A DNA stretch of 64,000 nt from Lepas anatifera. Taxonomy: Eukaryota > Arthropoda > Thecostraca > Lepadidae. Location of the stretch: positions 124,001-188,000 of the forward strand of contig JAOTON010000402.1 of assembly GCA_034440635.1 (NCBI GenBank), read 5' to 3'. The notes under the pieces were generated by a model. It was not told the origin of the DNA. It saw nothing but the letters and a program-made list of their open reading frames with translations, and did not search any database. The translations under genes and the position numbers were made by a program. Shown in pieces: positions 12,858-24,480 of this stretch (positions are counted from its first letter, which is position 1; each line of letters opens with the position of its first letter).

Positions 12858-13217
12858 ATCTTTACTGAAGCTCCTACTCTAATTTTTTTGTGTTCTATTC
12901 CTCAGTGATATTGCTTGTATTTATTGCTCCTTTACGCCTTATTCACCGTTACATGGTTTACACGTCCATTTCTCTTTTGTTTCACAGGGAGCCGACGGTC
13001 TCCAGTTACCGTTGGCTCACCCTCCAATGCACGAGCACTGCAGGCCCTTAAGGTCTGGTGAGGTGCGATCAAACGTTGTGTGCGGGTTGTCCTCCCCAAG
13101 TGACTGTGACTGTGCGTCCGTGCGTGCGTGTGCGACTGTGTGTTTCGCACTCCATCGTAGTTTTTCGTAGATAAGCCCCAAAAATCAATAGTTCGCAGAC
13201 CTGTTTTCCTCTCAGGT

Positions 13218-13220
<3 letters not shown>
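12858..13220. other. LINE 3' flank / unassigned
   Basis: Non-coding sequence after the ORF2 stop, probably including the LINE 3' untranslated region. The piece at about 13137-13220 is repeated, diverged, at 13459-13545 on the other side of the microsatellite. Nothing else was recognised. Confidence 0.4.
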
Positions 13221-13316
<96 letters not shown>

Positions 13317-13357
13317 GCGTGCGTGCGTGCGTGCGTGCGTGCATGCGTGCGTGCGTG

Positions 13358-13451
<94 letters not shown>
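13221..13451. repeat. Long (GT)n / (GCGT)n microsatellite
   Basis: About 45 GT units, then about 45 bp of GCGT and GCAT tetranucleotides (13311-13358), then about 46 more GT units. Long Cys-Val or His-Thr frames across it are artefacts of the repeat. Alternating purine-pyrimidine sequence of this kind can adopt Z-DNA. Confidence 0.95.
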
Positions 13452-13456
<5 letters not shown>

Positions 13457-13856
13457 GTGTGTCTCGTATCCCATCGTAGTTATTCGTGGATAAGCCTTAA
13501 AATATCAATAGTTGTTCGTAGACTTGTTTCCCTCTCCGGTTATGTTGTCCCTCATCCAAATAAGTGCATCAGTCTTCTAATGTCTCATCCCAGTACATAT
13601 AAGAGTAAAGGTATATTCGCCGCCAAAGAAAGCTGTAATCATTATTTACATCAGCACCAAATTCAAAACTTTCACCTGTCAACCGAGGGCGAAGACGGAC
13701 ACATAGATTGTCTTCCCGTCCCCTGCTGGCTACACTACAGACCTACCCGGTGCTCACTCTATTCTTTCCTATATTATGCAACTCGTCCACACCTGTGTGC
13801 ATGCCCTTGTAAATGTCTGAATGTCCGAAATGTCCGGAAATACACGTGTATGGATT
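13452..13856. other. Unassigned sequence between microsatellite and hAT-A
   Basis: It begins with the second, diverged copy of the 85-bp segment seen at 13137-13220, then has about 310 bp with no recognisable gene or repeat, ending where hAT-A copy 1 resumes. Confidence 0.4.
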
Positions 13857-15578
13857 CAAATGTAAACTGTTCTTCTCAGTACCCAATCCTGGTCCAAATG
13901 GGTCATCAGCAACTATTCTGGAAAATTTTCAGTCCTGATTATTGATGCTAAAATGCATCAATTAAGAGCTTTGGAACTAGTTATCATGGGAATGGTGTCA
14001 TGCAAAGAAAATAAGGCTATTCCCAAGAGACAGCATTGCTATTGCTTTGAGTAGAACCATGTTCAACAATGGAGCGAAAATTGAGCTTCATCTTAGCAAT
14101 GGTTGATATTTTCCACTGTACTTCTGAGGAAATGTTCCCAATGAATAATGTTTGAATTATTTATTTGAAATGCTACAGGAATTTATCTGATTTGTGGCGC
14201 CTCAAGGTGAATAATCACAAGTATTTCACGATGCATGTATGTACATGAAAAATGTGTTTTCTCTAGTTAAATGAAACATCGGAACTGATTCTGAGGCTCT
14301 TTTTTAAAGTGCTGCAAACCCTTTTATTTGTCTCTAAGATAAGGCCTAACAATTTTTCACATGGATGGACACAAAATAAAACAATTATTGATGAGAGAAC
14401 AACAATGTTGCATAAATCATGGTTGTATCTTGCTTGGTATAGAAGTGATGGGCGAAAATGTTAATGCCCAGGGGCGCTGCCACGGAATTTTTACAGGGGA
14501 ACAGACCCGGGCTGGTGCTGACTGGGGCAGGGGAATTGTGAGCATATTTGGTACCTGACAGCATTAATGACGATGAACCGAAAATTTTGGGGAGACGTCC
14601 CCCCTGGTTGGCCAACAGGGGGATGCGTAGATACCCCGTCCCACCGCTTTCGGCGCCCATTTAATTGCCCTTGTGTACCGGCAGCGTATCATCTTTGACC
14701 TCGATTGACCTCCAAACAGACTTAGCCTAAGCTTAGTGGGCACTATCGATACGTATTCATGACTGCGTAGTGCGTATAAATGACTGATCGCTATCCAACA
14801 TTGGCTTTTAGGTCCGACATATCACGCCCAAAGCGAGCGTTCTTCCTATTATAACTTGAAGCTACGTGATAGCATCCCCAATATTCAGTGTCCTGTTGCG
14901 CCCTAGCCTTTGACCCGATATGAAAATGGATGTTGCCTTAGTGAAAGAGCTGGTCGGGCTCTGTCGAATAGCGTTGAGAAAGTGGTTCAGGCTATTTTGC
15001 GTACGGATATAAACAAGGTTTTATAGAGCACTGCATTTGATATATTTTGACGTATACGAATTTTTCCCCTCTGGTGACCACAGTATTGACCTTACGCAAA
15101 AATTCCGGGAGTAACGCCGATTGCATTTCTGACGACCTTTCGATCGCTTTTTCCGCTTCTATCTTTCTTTGTTTCCGAGATCGAGGGTGTCATTTTTTAA
15201 CCCCCTCCCACCAGGGGGAGGGGGTTCATAGGTGATTCATGCTGGTCACCGGGGCTAGGGTTAAGGGCCAGCATGTATAATTTTGTTGCTTTCAGATCAT
15301 AACTTTGACTTTAATAATGAATTATAATCTCATGAAATCACTTAGGTAATGACTTGAGGCTTAGGTCATCGATATCGAGAAACCCGATCTATATTTTATA
15401 GGTTTTTATATCTATATTTTATCGGAACCTTCCCCCTTGCACTCACCAGTGCTTCCCTATAGCCATATTGATACCACTTTTAAGACCGATTTTGTAATAC
15501 ATGTAGCATTAGGTTCGGCGACCATCGAAGAAGCTTGGATTTTAGTCGGCAACCACAAGATCACTTTTTAGACCCCTG
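13857..15578 (+). mobile_element. hAT-A copy 1, right part with 3' terminus
   Basis: Closely similar to 9866-11579 of copy 2 over its full length and ending in the same terminal sequence TTTTTAGACCCCTG at 15578. Together with 576-5167 it rebuilds one hAT-A element split by the LINE. The 8 bp after the end are GATTTTCG; the matching left duplication is not found because the left terminus is missing. No gene is visible. Confidence 0.8.
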
Positions 15579-16187
15579 GATTTTCGCATCCTGGGGCGGT
15601 AAGGGGTGGGAGCGGGAATTTTGTCTCGCAGACGTAGTGTAAAGCGAAATTTCAGGGGGGCGCCATGACCTTTCAGGGGGCACCGAGGGTCGATCGGGGG
15701 GGGTACGTGCCCGCCTTGCCACCCCCTGGATCTAATCTAACATGTTTATTTGAGATATCTGCTACATGTTTATCATGTTTCTGAGACATATATATTTATG
15801 AGAAATCAAACATGTTTATCTGAGATATCTGCTACATAGATACCTATATAACCAAGGATTCTTTTATATACTAAGGAAAAATAGCATATGTTTATATGAG
15901 GTCTTTGCTACATCCAGGGCGCAAGGATATTATTAATTTAATTACATTCATTCTTATTCTGAAAAAAGGCTGCGCTCGAATCTATAGGAAATCTGTTATT
16001 CTATTGAAATTACATTTCAGACCTTGGTGAGATAGGGAGGACAATTCCCAACTTCGGTTTCTTAAAATGTTCCTCTCCTCAGCAATAAGTAACTTTCTAA
16101 CTTTTGAGAAGTCAACAATTTTACTCACCAAGATGGTCGACTGACGCATTTGACCCATGCTCAGCAATGTGAAATGCCAGGCGCAGC
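15579..16187. other. Intervening sequence with a small tandem repeat
   Basis: 15579-15730 is G-rich with poly-G runs. 15735-15915 holds about four degenerate copies of a unit containing CATGTTTATNTGAGATATCTGCTACA-like sequence, spaced about 35-70 bp apart. 15916-16187 shows nothing recognisable. Confidence 0.5.
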
Positions 16188-16462
16188 TCAGCCTTTTTTC
16201 ACATCTTCTTTGTGACTGCTACTTGCTGATGGGACAGAATCGCGAATTTTGGTTGATTTGTTACTGATACAGCTTTTTTTGTGTTTGCCGGAATTAGAAT
16301 GGTCAACAAGGTCCTTGTGCTTGGCCACATCCGTGGAGTTACAAAATTTGCACCGGGTGTGGGATGGATCGCCCTCCACGGGCTGGAGCAGTCTCTCAGC
16401 GCCGTCACGCGTTCCCAATCTTTCTTGTACCTTTGCGAGTACTGAACCTTCCCCATTTTCCG
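16188..16462 (-). pseudogene. hAT-type transposase N-terminus with a CCHH zinc finger (fragment)
   Basis: Read on the minus strand, a Met near 16456 opens a stretch with YSQRYKKDWE. After a frameshift near 16400 it continues as LLQPVEGDPS, then a C-x2-C pair (CKFC) and two downstream His residues (HSNSGKHKK). This layout, a YxxKW-like lead followed by a single BED-like finger, is familiar from arthropod transposase-related proteins of hAT type. Nothing of the catalytic or dimerisation domains follows, so it is a remnant. It lies about 0.5 kb inside the inverted hAT-A terminus at 17744, in the right orientation to be the first exon of a coding relative, but continuity is unproven. Confidence 0.5.
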
Positions 16463-16964
16463 GGCCTGAATGAAAGCAAATTTAATAACTCAACTTATTC
16501 AAAGACAATCATTCTTCAGCAGTCCCAGAAGCAACAAGGTTACATGGTATATATCAAGGTTATAACAAGGCACAAGAATGCATAAATAGCAGTATTTTTT
16601 CACGGAACACTTTCACAGCGCGATCAGCTTTTTAGTATCTGTAGACCGCCAAACATCCCCTATAATTATTTTTTGGGGGATATTCTAGGGCCTCCTTAAA
16701 TCATCTTCAACCTTCTCCTACAAAAATTGGGATGCTCTTTATTAGCTTTTTAATGGGGAAAGACTTCAGTAGAGCCTTTTCCAACTTCGGACTGAGCTTG
16801 GGGAAGGTTGGAAGAGTCACTGAAATAGGCTCATAACGAGGTCTAACGCTCAATGAGAGCAATCCTCCAGACTTTCCGCCATCCTCCAGATGCAAAATTT
16901 TCCCGCGAATCAATATCCAAATCCTCCAGATTTGCGGAAATCCGCCAAATCTGGCAGCACTGAT
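16463..16964. other. Unassigned sequence between transposase fragment and hAT-A copy 3
   Basis: No gene recognised. It contains short repeated phrases about CCTCCAGA and AATCCTCCAGAT at 16860-16950. It could be the interior of the same hAT relative. Confidence 0.35.
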
Positions 16965-17744
16965 TTAGCCCCTTGGATTTAACAAATTGAACACCAGTCG
17001 TCAAAAACGGCGCCCACTGCTTCCAACAAGAATACAAAAATATTAGCGGCAGCCCGCGCCGCGCCTCGTTCTGAAGGCCGCAGACACCGAAAATGTACCA
17101 GGGCGACCACCGGCGACCAGGCGACCACGCAAGTCGGCGGTTTCGGCCGACTTGGTCGCCCATTGGTCGCCTATTGAAAAAATGAAAAACACCGACTTCG
17201 TACCGACTCGTGACAGATTCTAGTACATTCTAGTTTGAACTTAAAAATAGTACATAAATACGGTACAGGGAGATGGCATCATCTAAAGTACCAGGTGATT
17301 TCAGTCGTTTTTCATCAAATTGGAACAAAAAATTGTAATAAGAAGAAACATAACTAGCATAGACTAGCAGCAACTAAGGGCGGTGATGATACCAGATGTA
17401 ATCGGCCAAAGATGCCCCGTTGTAGCCAAGCTGTCTTTCAGAAACGCCAAACAAGCCGGGAAACGAAGGCTAACTTGGCTCTTTGTCGAAGTAGATTCTG
17501 CCCATTCTTGGCCAAAGGAACTGGCAGACTTCATCCAATAGATTTTGATGGGCACTGTATGTATTACGATGACGGGTGGAGACAGTGGAGAGGGTAAGCA
17601 TATTTGGAAGCAGGAGCGGATGGTGGAAGCTAAAATTATAGGAAAACAGAGGGAATCAGAGTTTGAGACGGTTGCTGGGTCGCCAACCAAAAGATGATAG
17701 GGTCGCCGACGGCGTAGGTAGATCGGCAAGTTTTTAGACCCCTG
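16965..17744 (-). mobile_element. hAT-A copy 3, inverted 5' end
   Basis: Reverse complement of 7120-7900 with few differences, ending at 17744 with the 5' terminus (CAGGGGTCTAAAAACTTG when read on the minus strand). The 8 bp outside are CCAATAAG. Homology breaks at about 16965, so either the copy is truncated or the interior belongs to a different, possibly transposase-bearing, subfamily. Confidence 0.8.
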
Positions 17745-19286
17745 CCAATAAGATTTTGTGCTCACCTGATAGGTTTTGCCGTTCAAAAGTGGTGCCCCCT
17801 GTTCCGGATGGTGCCCCCCGTCGGAAATCCTGAATCTGCCTATGCGCTGTCGTTCTCTGTTGTGTTCACAACGTTTTAAGTACGCCCCTGCTCCTGGTAT
17901 GGGTAATTATTGATATCCAGGGGACGAAAAAATGTCAAGACTGTCGCCAACCAGAATTCATATGACCAAAACTGTCGCACCAGGGTTAAGTTGCATGCTG
18001 GTACAACACAACATACAAAGCTTGGAAATTCGGTCGTAGATCTGTCTAAAACTCCCGTTAAGCCAAGTTCCTTAGCATGTTATATTCACCAAGACTGATA
18101 TTCTGTTATATTTGTTACACATACGGTTCACTGACATTTGGAAATGTACCGCTACTATCAGGGGTCATACGCGCGCGTGACGGGCGAACGCGAGCGCTGA
18201 CGGGAACGATTTATGCGGGCGACGAACAGCGACGGAGATCTGGGTGGGACAGAGCGAGCCACGGACGGCTCGCTCGACGCAGAGACGGTGTGTCCCGATG
18301 TGAGGTTACAGGCAGGGTGAGGGCTCTTTATTCCGAGGCATGTTGGCTGGTTTGGATGGGCACACATACGGTAAAGCACACATACGAGCACCGTTCTTTC
18401 TGCGTCAGGTGAGAAAAACTGACAAGAGACAAGCTAAGGGTATGCTTATAACGGTAACATCGGAGGGCTGTTGCAAAGCTTAAGTCAAGATTAGGATTCA
18501 GAAGCTAGAGTAGCAAGACTAGCTATGCAATAAAGTACACAGCACATCCAATGCAGGTCTCATAGGAGCCGCTACGAACCCTTCGTCAGACCGAGATCAT
18601 AGGTGGCGCTGTCAAAATTTCAATATGGCTTCGATACCAGCCGGTTACGTCTGTTCACCACCGCCGAAAATGATCCAATAAACATTCAGACAATTGCTAT
18701 ACAAACGGCCTCTGAAGTGGAGATTCTGCAAAAGTTTTAGTGGGTCGGGTACAGATTCATATTCTAGGATACGTAAATAGGGGGCGCCATCAACATCTCC
18801 ACGACTCAAAAAGTCCACAGTTAAATTCACCTTCAAAATGTTCTAAGACCCATAATTCATATTACCCACACGACAGATAGTTCACGACTTAAACAGTCCC
18901 CGGATCAAAAAGTCCACACTTACCCCTGGCGGCAAGGAATGGGAAACCCCACATATAGATGGCTCCACAAGTCACAAACTCCACGGATCAAAAAGTCCAC
19001 AAGGCACGTGGCAGGGTGGCACTAAATGAAGCTGTAGTTATGTGTCTGCCCGTCAGATGTCAGAGCGCAGGACGCTGGCAGTGCACTATGTGGCAATTAG
19101 AAAAATGGGTATCAAAAGGAGTTTATCATTAGTGACGAATTAGGCCTCGCTACCGTGGCAGGTCCTGTAGGTATGTACATTTTGGGGAACCAAACGGTCA
19201 GGTGTTTGAGGACTATGCATTTTTAGGAAAACTGGGTGCTTTGGCAGTGGCACAGCCCGAACTTTGGTATGGGGACGCACCACCTT
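17745..19286. other. Gene-less interval with short dispersed repeats
   Basis: No gene was recognised. Between 18795 and 19005 the phrase AAAAAGTCCACA recurs, usually preceded by GGATC, suggesting a degenerate repeat. A GC-rich patch at 18165-18320 carries CGCG-rich sequence but no open frame I can identify. Confidence 0.4.
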
Positions 19287-19294
19287 TGAGGGGC

Positions 19295-19692
19295 CAGGGG
19301 CGGATCTAGCCGGTCGGTTTGGGGGGAACTAAAGTCGGAAAGCAAAAAAACTTCACACAGTGAAAAAATTGCGCTACAATATGACTTGCCGGCAGAATTT
19401 CGAGCATTTCAAGCGAAAAGCAGAGCAAAGCAATAACAAATAAATTGCAATGTTCGGGGCGAAAAATATGGGCTCAAGATACTTTTTTCCCATCAAAAGC
19501 CCAATATTTTCACTGAACTTTACTGGTTCTGTTTGAAGTTGAGAGTTGAAGTACCAAACTTCTTGCTTATAAACTAAAAAGGATTCGGAGACAAAAGGAG
19601 GTTGATCGCTCGGGGGGGAACAGAGTTTTGTCCCGAGCTTTTCTGTTTAGGGGTGGGGCAAATGCCTTTTTTGCACCCTGAATCCGCCACTG
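19295..19692. mobile_element. hAT-like MITE, 398 bp
   Basis: The left end is CAGGGGCGGATCTAG; the right end read inward is CAGTGGCGGATTCAG. The flanks are TGAGGGGC (19287-19294) and TGAGGGAC (19693-19700), an 8-bp duplication with one mismatch. Short length, inverted ends of CAGNGGCGGAT type and 8-bp duplication fit a miniature hAT element. No coding capacity. Confidence 0.7.
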
Positions 19693-19700
19693 TGAGGGAC

Positions 19701-20140
19701 ATCCCGGGAGAGAAGGGGCACTTTTAGCGTGTCCAGAAAACACTAGCGGATCCAAGGGAGGGTCAAAGGGGCCATGGTGCCCTCAAAAGACTACAATAGA
19801 ATATTTTGGCCCCGCAAAAAGGACCAAGTTTATGCCTTTTTTGTCTCAAAAATACCTTTTTTTGCTATTTTTCTCAATTTAGCCACCAAGCCTTGGTTTG
19901 GTCCCCACCAAAAGCTGCTCCTGGATCTGCCAAAGCCAGAAAACTTATTATATCTTAATTTATATCACTTTTTGGGCACCTTTGGCCCTAGACAAATTCA
20001 AATCAAGCGCTGACAGAAAAGAAGAACTGGGCTAAAATAGGAAAAATCGCAAAAACATTATCCAAATCTTATAAACGTAGCCAAAACACAACACTTTTGT
20101 ATAGATTTAACGACAAGTCACAGCCAACTCAAGCAAGTAG
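19701..20140. other. Unassigned; possible degraded GCGGATCC-ended element
   Basis: AGCGGATCCAAGGGAGG at about 19747 and CTCCTGGATCTGCC at about 19920 look like weak inverted ends about 190 bp apart. The rest shows nothing. Confidence 0.3.
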
Positions 20141-20929
20141 TTAACCTTCGCCCCGGTGGGGTGTTTGAACATCCCCCGGATTTTTCCAGCGGCACGAAAA
20201 AACCGTGGCGCGAAGCGTCTCCGTACTTGGCACACCTTATCCTTGATAATTCCACAACTTTCTCCAAAATTTTAAGTTTGGGTCATCTCAGGTCAGGTCA
20301 ACAGTACAAGTCAAGTGACCTCACCTAAAAAAATGTTTAAGGTGGCATAAGTATGGAATGGGTGAATCTATCGGATTGAAACTTATAACACATTATGGTC
20401 CCACGGAGTTCTACAAAATATGTTCCGGGATTTTTATATCAATGACCTAAGGTCAAGTACGGACTGTAACCTCTCTTTTGGAATTACATGAGAAAAACAG
20501 AAATTAACTGTATTTGTTAATAAAGCTGATATTTGTTATAAAGCTGATAATACCTTCAAATTTTCCAAGTAGAAGTATCCTGGGCTCCTTTCCAGGTTCA
20601 TGCTGCAATTTTTGACCTGTGATCTCTGAGAGGTCATCTGGAGCTACTTAAGCAGTTTTCAGACCTAGGTCAATAGCTTTGTATGACATGATGATACATA
20701 TTTTATTTTCATACCACTGCATTTGGATTGCTATTGTGAGTCGATTACTATGCATATTGACTATGCTAGGTTGAAAAATGACCTTGACCTGACCTGGAGG
20801 CAGGGGCGTAGCCAGGTTTTCGCTCAGGGAGGGGCGGCGCCCCAAAAGGGCCCCTGCGACAGCGCCAAAAGGGTCCTGATGGGTAAAAAGGGTCCTACTT
20901 GTTACAGAATAGTGCTGAAGAGGGCTTAA

Positions 20930-21771
20930 CACGCGCATTGACGGGGGGGCGGGTACCCGCCCCCCGCGGGTTTTTCGGAGATAGCAGAAAAACGGCGGCG
21001 TGTAGCGCCGCCGTACTTGGTATACCTTTTCCCTCATCATTTTTACAACTTCTGTGAAAATTTTAAGGTTAGGTCATCTCAGGTCAGGTCACCATTACAG
21101 GTCAAGTGACCCGACCTCAAAAAAAGTTTAAGATAGCATAAGTCGGAGCAGGGTGAACTTATCCGATTGAAACTCATATCACATAATGGCCCTACCGAGT
21201 TCTCTAAAATATGTTCCGGTATTTTTGATATCGATGACCTAAGGTCAGGTACGAGGCATGACCTCTCCATTGGAAATACATGGGAAAAATGGTTTTTACG
21301 GAATACCTCAGTAACGGATGGTGATAGAGCATTTATTTTAGCTGCATTAGACTCGCCTGGGCTTTGCGGTTCTAATGATATGCATTTTATATAATTTGAC
21401 CCTGACCTGACCTCAGGTCAGGTCAAATCCTTGATTTGACCTAGCAAGGTCAAATTATATATCATTCGATTCGCCTTGCTAAGAGGATTCATATAGTTCA
21501 AGTCGTTTTGCTCTATCTTTACTTGTTCAGATTTAATGGCCGAAAAACTGAATTTACATGTTATCCCTATGACGGGCATGTTTTGACCTCTCGTGACCTT
21601 AAATGTGACCTGACAAAAAAAATGGTTCAAATGTTTTCGATGGAGAAGTGGATGGGCAGCCCAACACCGTTTACCGTTTTTCGCTACCTACCGTGGTTCT
21701 CGAGATCTTAGGGGGCGGGTACCCGCCCCCCGTCAATGCGAAGGTGGCTCAGACCCCCGTCAATGCGCGTG
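20930..21771. mobile_element. Hairpin-ended TTAA MITE, copy 1 (842 bp)
   Basis: Flanked by TTAA at 20926-20929 and 21772-21775. The inverted ends are CACGCGCATTGACGGG and its complement. Just inside each end is a GC palindrome, GGGCGGGTACCCGCCC, able to fold on itself; the right end also repeats the GTCAATGCG motif. TTAA duplications are the hallmark of piggyBac-type transposition, so this looks like a non-autonomous piggyBac-like MITE. The interior is rich in AGGTCA. The open frames are not protein-like. Confidence 0.7.
21403..21425. promoter_or_regulatory. Everted/inverted AGGTCA cluster
   Basis: A perfect 11+1+11 palindrome made of two TGACC(T) units facing two AGGTCA units. AGGTCA is the half-site bound by nuclear receptors such as RXR/ultraspiracle, HNF4 and FTZ-F1-type monomers. 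It is conserved in the second MITE copy (26135-26157). Function is inferred, not shown. Confidence 0.5.
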
Positions 21772-23269
21772 TTAATACGCGCCCCGCTAGGGTCCCTTGC
21801 ATGACGCACCCCGCTGGGGGTGTTTTTCGCCCCCTCCCCTCCGTATCTCGTTCCCCACGAAAGCTAAAGGAAAATTACGGGCGGTGTTCGAAAGCTCTGG
21901 ACAAGACGAATATATTTTATACGAAGAGCTTTTATGTCAGGTCAATATTGAGGTCAGCATAGGTCAAAGAATGGCTTACAACAGAGCAGTGTACGTTTCC
22001 CTCTCTAGATCTGCTCTCATAGGAGCTAGAGCAAATATTTACGCATCATTGGATTCCTCTTATCACGGCAAATCGAATGATGTATAATATGACCTTGCTA
22101 GGTTAAATAGTCAAAATGACCTGACCTCGAGCTAGTTCAGGGTCACAGAGTGACCTGGTATGGTCATGTTACATATCAATTGACTCCCCGTGACAATATA
22201 AACACAATGCAATCAAATGGGAGCTTTATCTCAATTCAGTGAGACTTTATTGGCAAAACAATCACTCTATGCTCCCGTGACCTGGTATGGCCTTTGAGAG
22301 GTCAGATGCTCAAAAACTCAACTCAATGGTCAAGATCGTGGTAATAATAGACGGTTTGAGGATTTTTAGCTTTATCTATCCATGATTTACTGAAAACGAG
22401 CCCATTCTATTTTTCCCAATAGACTTATAATGGGGTGACCAACAAATTGACCCTACCTTAGGTCAACAATATCAAAATTCAGAGATAGCAGATTTGTAGA
22501 CCCTAATGACCTTATCATGTTGTGGAAGTTTCAAACTGATCCGTTTGCTAATGTTCCCTGGGCACTGCTTCAAACTCGTGATTTTAGGTTTTGAGGTTGG
22601 GTCACTTGACCTTGAATAGCTCCTTGACCTGAAGTAACCTTAACTCAAAAATTTTGGCATATGTGTAAAATTGATCAGGGATAAGGTACTGCAAGTTTCG
22701 CTGTGCTGCGTCTCTTCGTTTTTGAGCTATCTGGGGAAAACCAGGAAGGGGGAGAATTTCGCCCTCCCTCCCCAGCGGCGGGGCGAGTGTTAAGAGGGCC
22801 CGGTCTGGTATGAAATTTCAAATTTGGCCACAAAGCATAGTGCGGGCGAGCTGCGCTTCGCGCGGCCCGTGTCATAAAGGGGCCCTTCGGACCCTCAGGG
22901 AGGGGCGGCTGTCCCTGCCGCCCTCCGCCCTTGGCTACGCCCCTGACCTGAGGTAAGGTTATTTTTGTTTTTTGACCTAATGTGGTCATATTATACATCA
23001 TTAGATTTTCTGTGACGAGAGGAAGCGAATGGTGTCTCAAAAATGATTCTAACTCAACTCTGTCAGACGCTACAGACCAAAAATTATTCTCAAAATGTCA
23101 CTTTCTTTGACCTGTCATAACCTCAATATTGACCTGAGCCAAAAAGTGACCAATATAGTTTCCTCATGAATTTTTATGAGCTACGCACCAGCCTTCATGT
23201 TTTATTTTTCTATTCCACATAAGGGCCGAGATCGAGGGGGTGTTCAAACACCCCCACCGGGGCAAAGTG

Positions 23270-23955
23270 GGTTTGTAGGCCCATCGTGGCGTGGGTTTAA
23301 GCTTCTTGCAGACGAATCGAAAATTTTACAGAAAATTCAATTGATCTAGGAAAATAAGTTCTGACCTTTTGCAGTGCTTTCATAAGTCCTTATGATGCAA
23401 CCATGGTCTCGTTTTTAATTTTCTCGTACATCTACATGACATGCTCTTTAGCCTATGTTGAGTGCATCTTGGGGGGGACTTAAATAGTTGAAAAGGGGAT
23501 TTAAATAACCTCGGAATAATCGATTAGCATATACTTACTGCCGTTTATACTTGTATTTTTCCATTCGAGCCAATTCGGGTGGGATGATCGAGCCCCCTTA
23601 CCAGATCGATTTTTGTTCTGCAAATCCAGCTAAGAACGATCTTGGTCAATACCATGCTTCCACAGTATCATCCTCTAATCCGTAGTCATGATTTGGTAAG
23701 AAGCATTTAATGCATTCGGTGTTCAGGAATGCCTTGTGACACAGTGTTCTCAGAAAATATCCGGGAGTAGGTCACATGGACAATGTACATATAAATTCTG
23801 AGAAGGTCACTTGATTTTTTTCTCTTCACTTTTCTTTTCACTTGATAATTTCTTGGGTCACTTAAGCAGGTTCTCATGTATTAGTCAATAGTTTTGCATG
23901 GAATGTGCAAAGGACTGTGTTAACATTCAGGTGAACCCCTTGCTTCTGTAAGTCA
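23270..23955. other. Unassigned interval
   Basis: AT-rich, with no gene, inverted ends or tandem repeat recognised; AGGTCA half-sites are sparse here compared with both sides. Confidence 0.4.
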
Positions 23956-24480
23956 ATTATGAAATGTAAAATATAACTGACACTATAGCAGCCTTTAAGC
24001 GGGAAATGAGGGGTTGACCTTGAAAAAGACCTTTGGACTTGACCTGTGACCTTGAACTGAGCTTGAGTAGCCTTAACTCTGAAGTCATAGCGTAACATAC
24101 GGCATGCTGAATGATGCCATCTGACCGGAATACTGGTATCAATGACATTAACCTGTAACCTTTGACATTGACATTCATGTGGAGTGACCTTGACATATGA
24201 TCTGATTATGTAGCGTTATCACGTCACCATTCGGTCTACAGTGCGGGTGAGATGGTGCCCCTAAGCGATTGCAGTGGTCTGAAAATATAGGTCTGACTTT
24301 GGAAGCTTATAAAAATCATTCACCGATTTTCAAAATAATTCTACCAACCAATCAGCTCATAGATTCTCTCAAATACAGCCAAGTAGCGTTTTCCGGCGGT
24401 GAACGTTTTCCGGTCACCTCGAAAAAGTGAGTGGGACACTTTAAGGTCCCCTTCGCTGCGTGTGTTAAGAAAGTTGGCAA
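23956..24480 (+). repeat. Diverged direct repeat, first copy (AGGTCA-rich)
   Basis: Aligns, with many substitutions, to 25130-25650. Shared landmarks in order are TATAGCA, GACCTTTGACCTTG-like clusters, CATAGCGTAA, TTTGACATTGACATTCATGT-like sequence, GTGACCTTGACAT, ACGTCACCA, and TCGGTCT. No coding potential. Confidence 0.6.

Larger units (their letters stand above)
5168..13856 (+). mobile_element. CR1/L2-like LINE inserted in hAT-A copy 1, itself split by hAT-A copy 2
   Basis: hAT-A copy 1 stops at about 5167 and resumes at about 13857; everything between is later insertion. The LINE part carries a lysine-rich ORF1 tail, an APE-type endonuclease, a reverse transcriptase and the conserved post-RT region, in that order on the plus strand. 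It is interrupted at 7120-11579 by hAT-A copy 2. The left end is 5'-truncated inside ORF1. The 3' boundary is less clear because about 1 kb after the ORF2 stop contains a large microsatellite and sequence I cannot assign. I see no clear target duplication. The group assignment rests on motif style. Confidence 0.7.
20801..22945. mobile_element. Putative hAT-like element with CAGGGGCGTAGCCA ends
   Basis: CAGGGGCGTAGCCAGG at 20801 is mirrored by GGCTACGCCCCTG ending at 22945, and the subterminal GGGAGGGGCGGC is also mirrored. The 8-bp flanks (CCTGGAGG and ACCTGAGG) agree only if an indel is allowed, so the duplication is uncertain. The interior holds the TTAA MITE and AGGTCA-rich sequence; no transposase was seen. 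Confidence 0.5.
20145..23268. mobile_element. Older relative of the hairpin-ended TTAA element (probable)
   Basis: The left end (GCCCCGGTGGGG, then TGTTTGAACA, after TTAA at 20141-20144) is mirrored at 23235-23265 by an inverted copy (GGTGTTCAAACACC followed by CCACCGGGGC). The first 350 bp are a diverged version of the left part of the MITE at 20930-21771, sharing the sequence around ATGTTCCGG and GATGACCTAAGGTCA. The right TTAA is not preserved. Younger elements are nested inside. No gene is visible; AGGTCA half-sites are frequent. Confidence 0.45.

Noticed and set aside
13219..13493. Long Cys-Val and His-Thr open frames
   Set aside because: They are translations of the GT microsatellite in every frame, with no codon structure.
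18165..18320. GC-rich patch considered as a CpG-island promoter
   Set aside because: Only about 150 bp, with no TATA, initiator or following gene that I can see.
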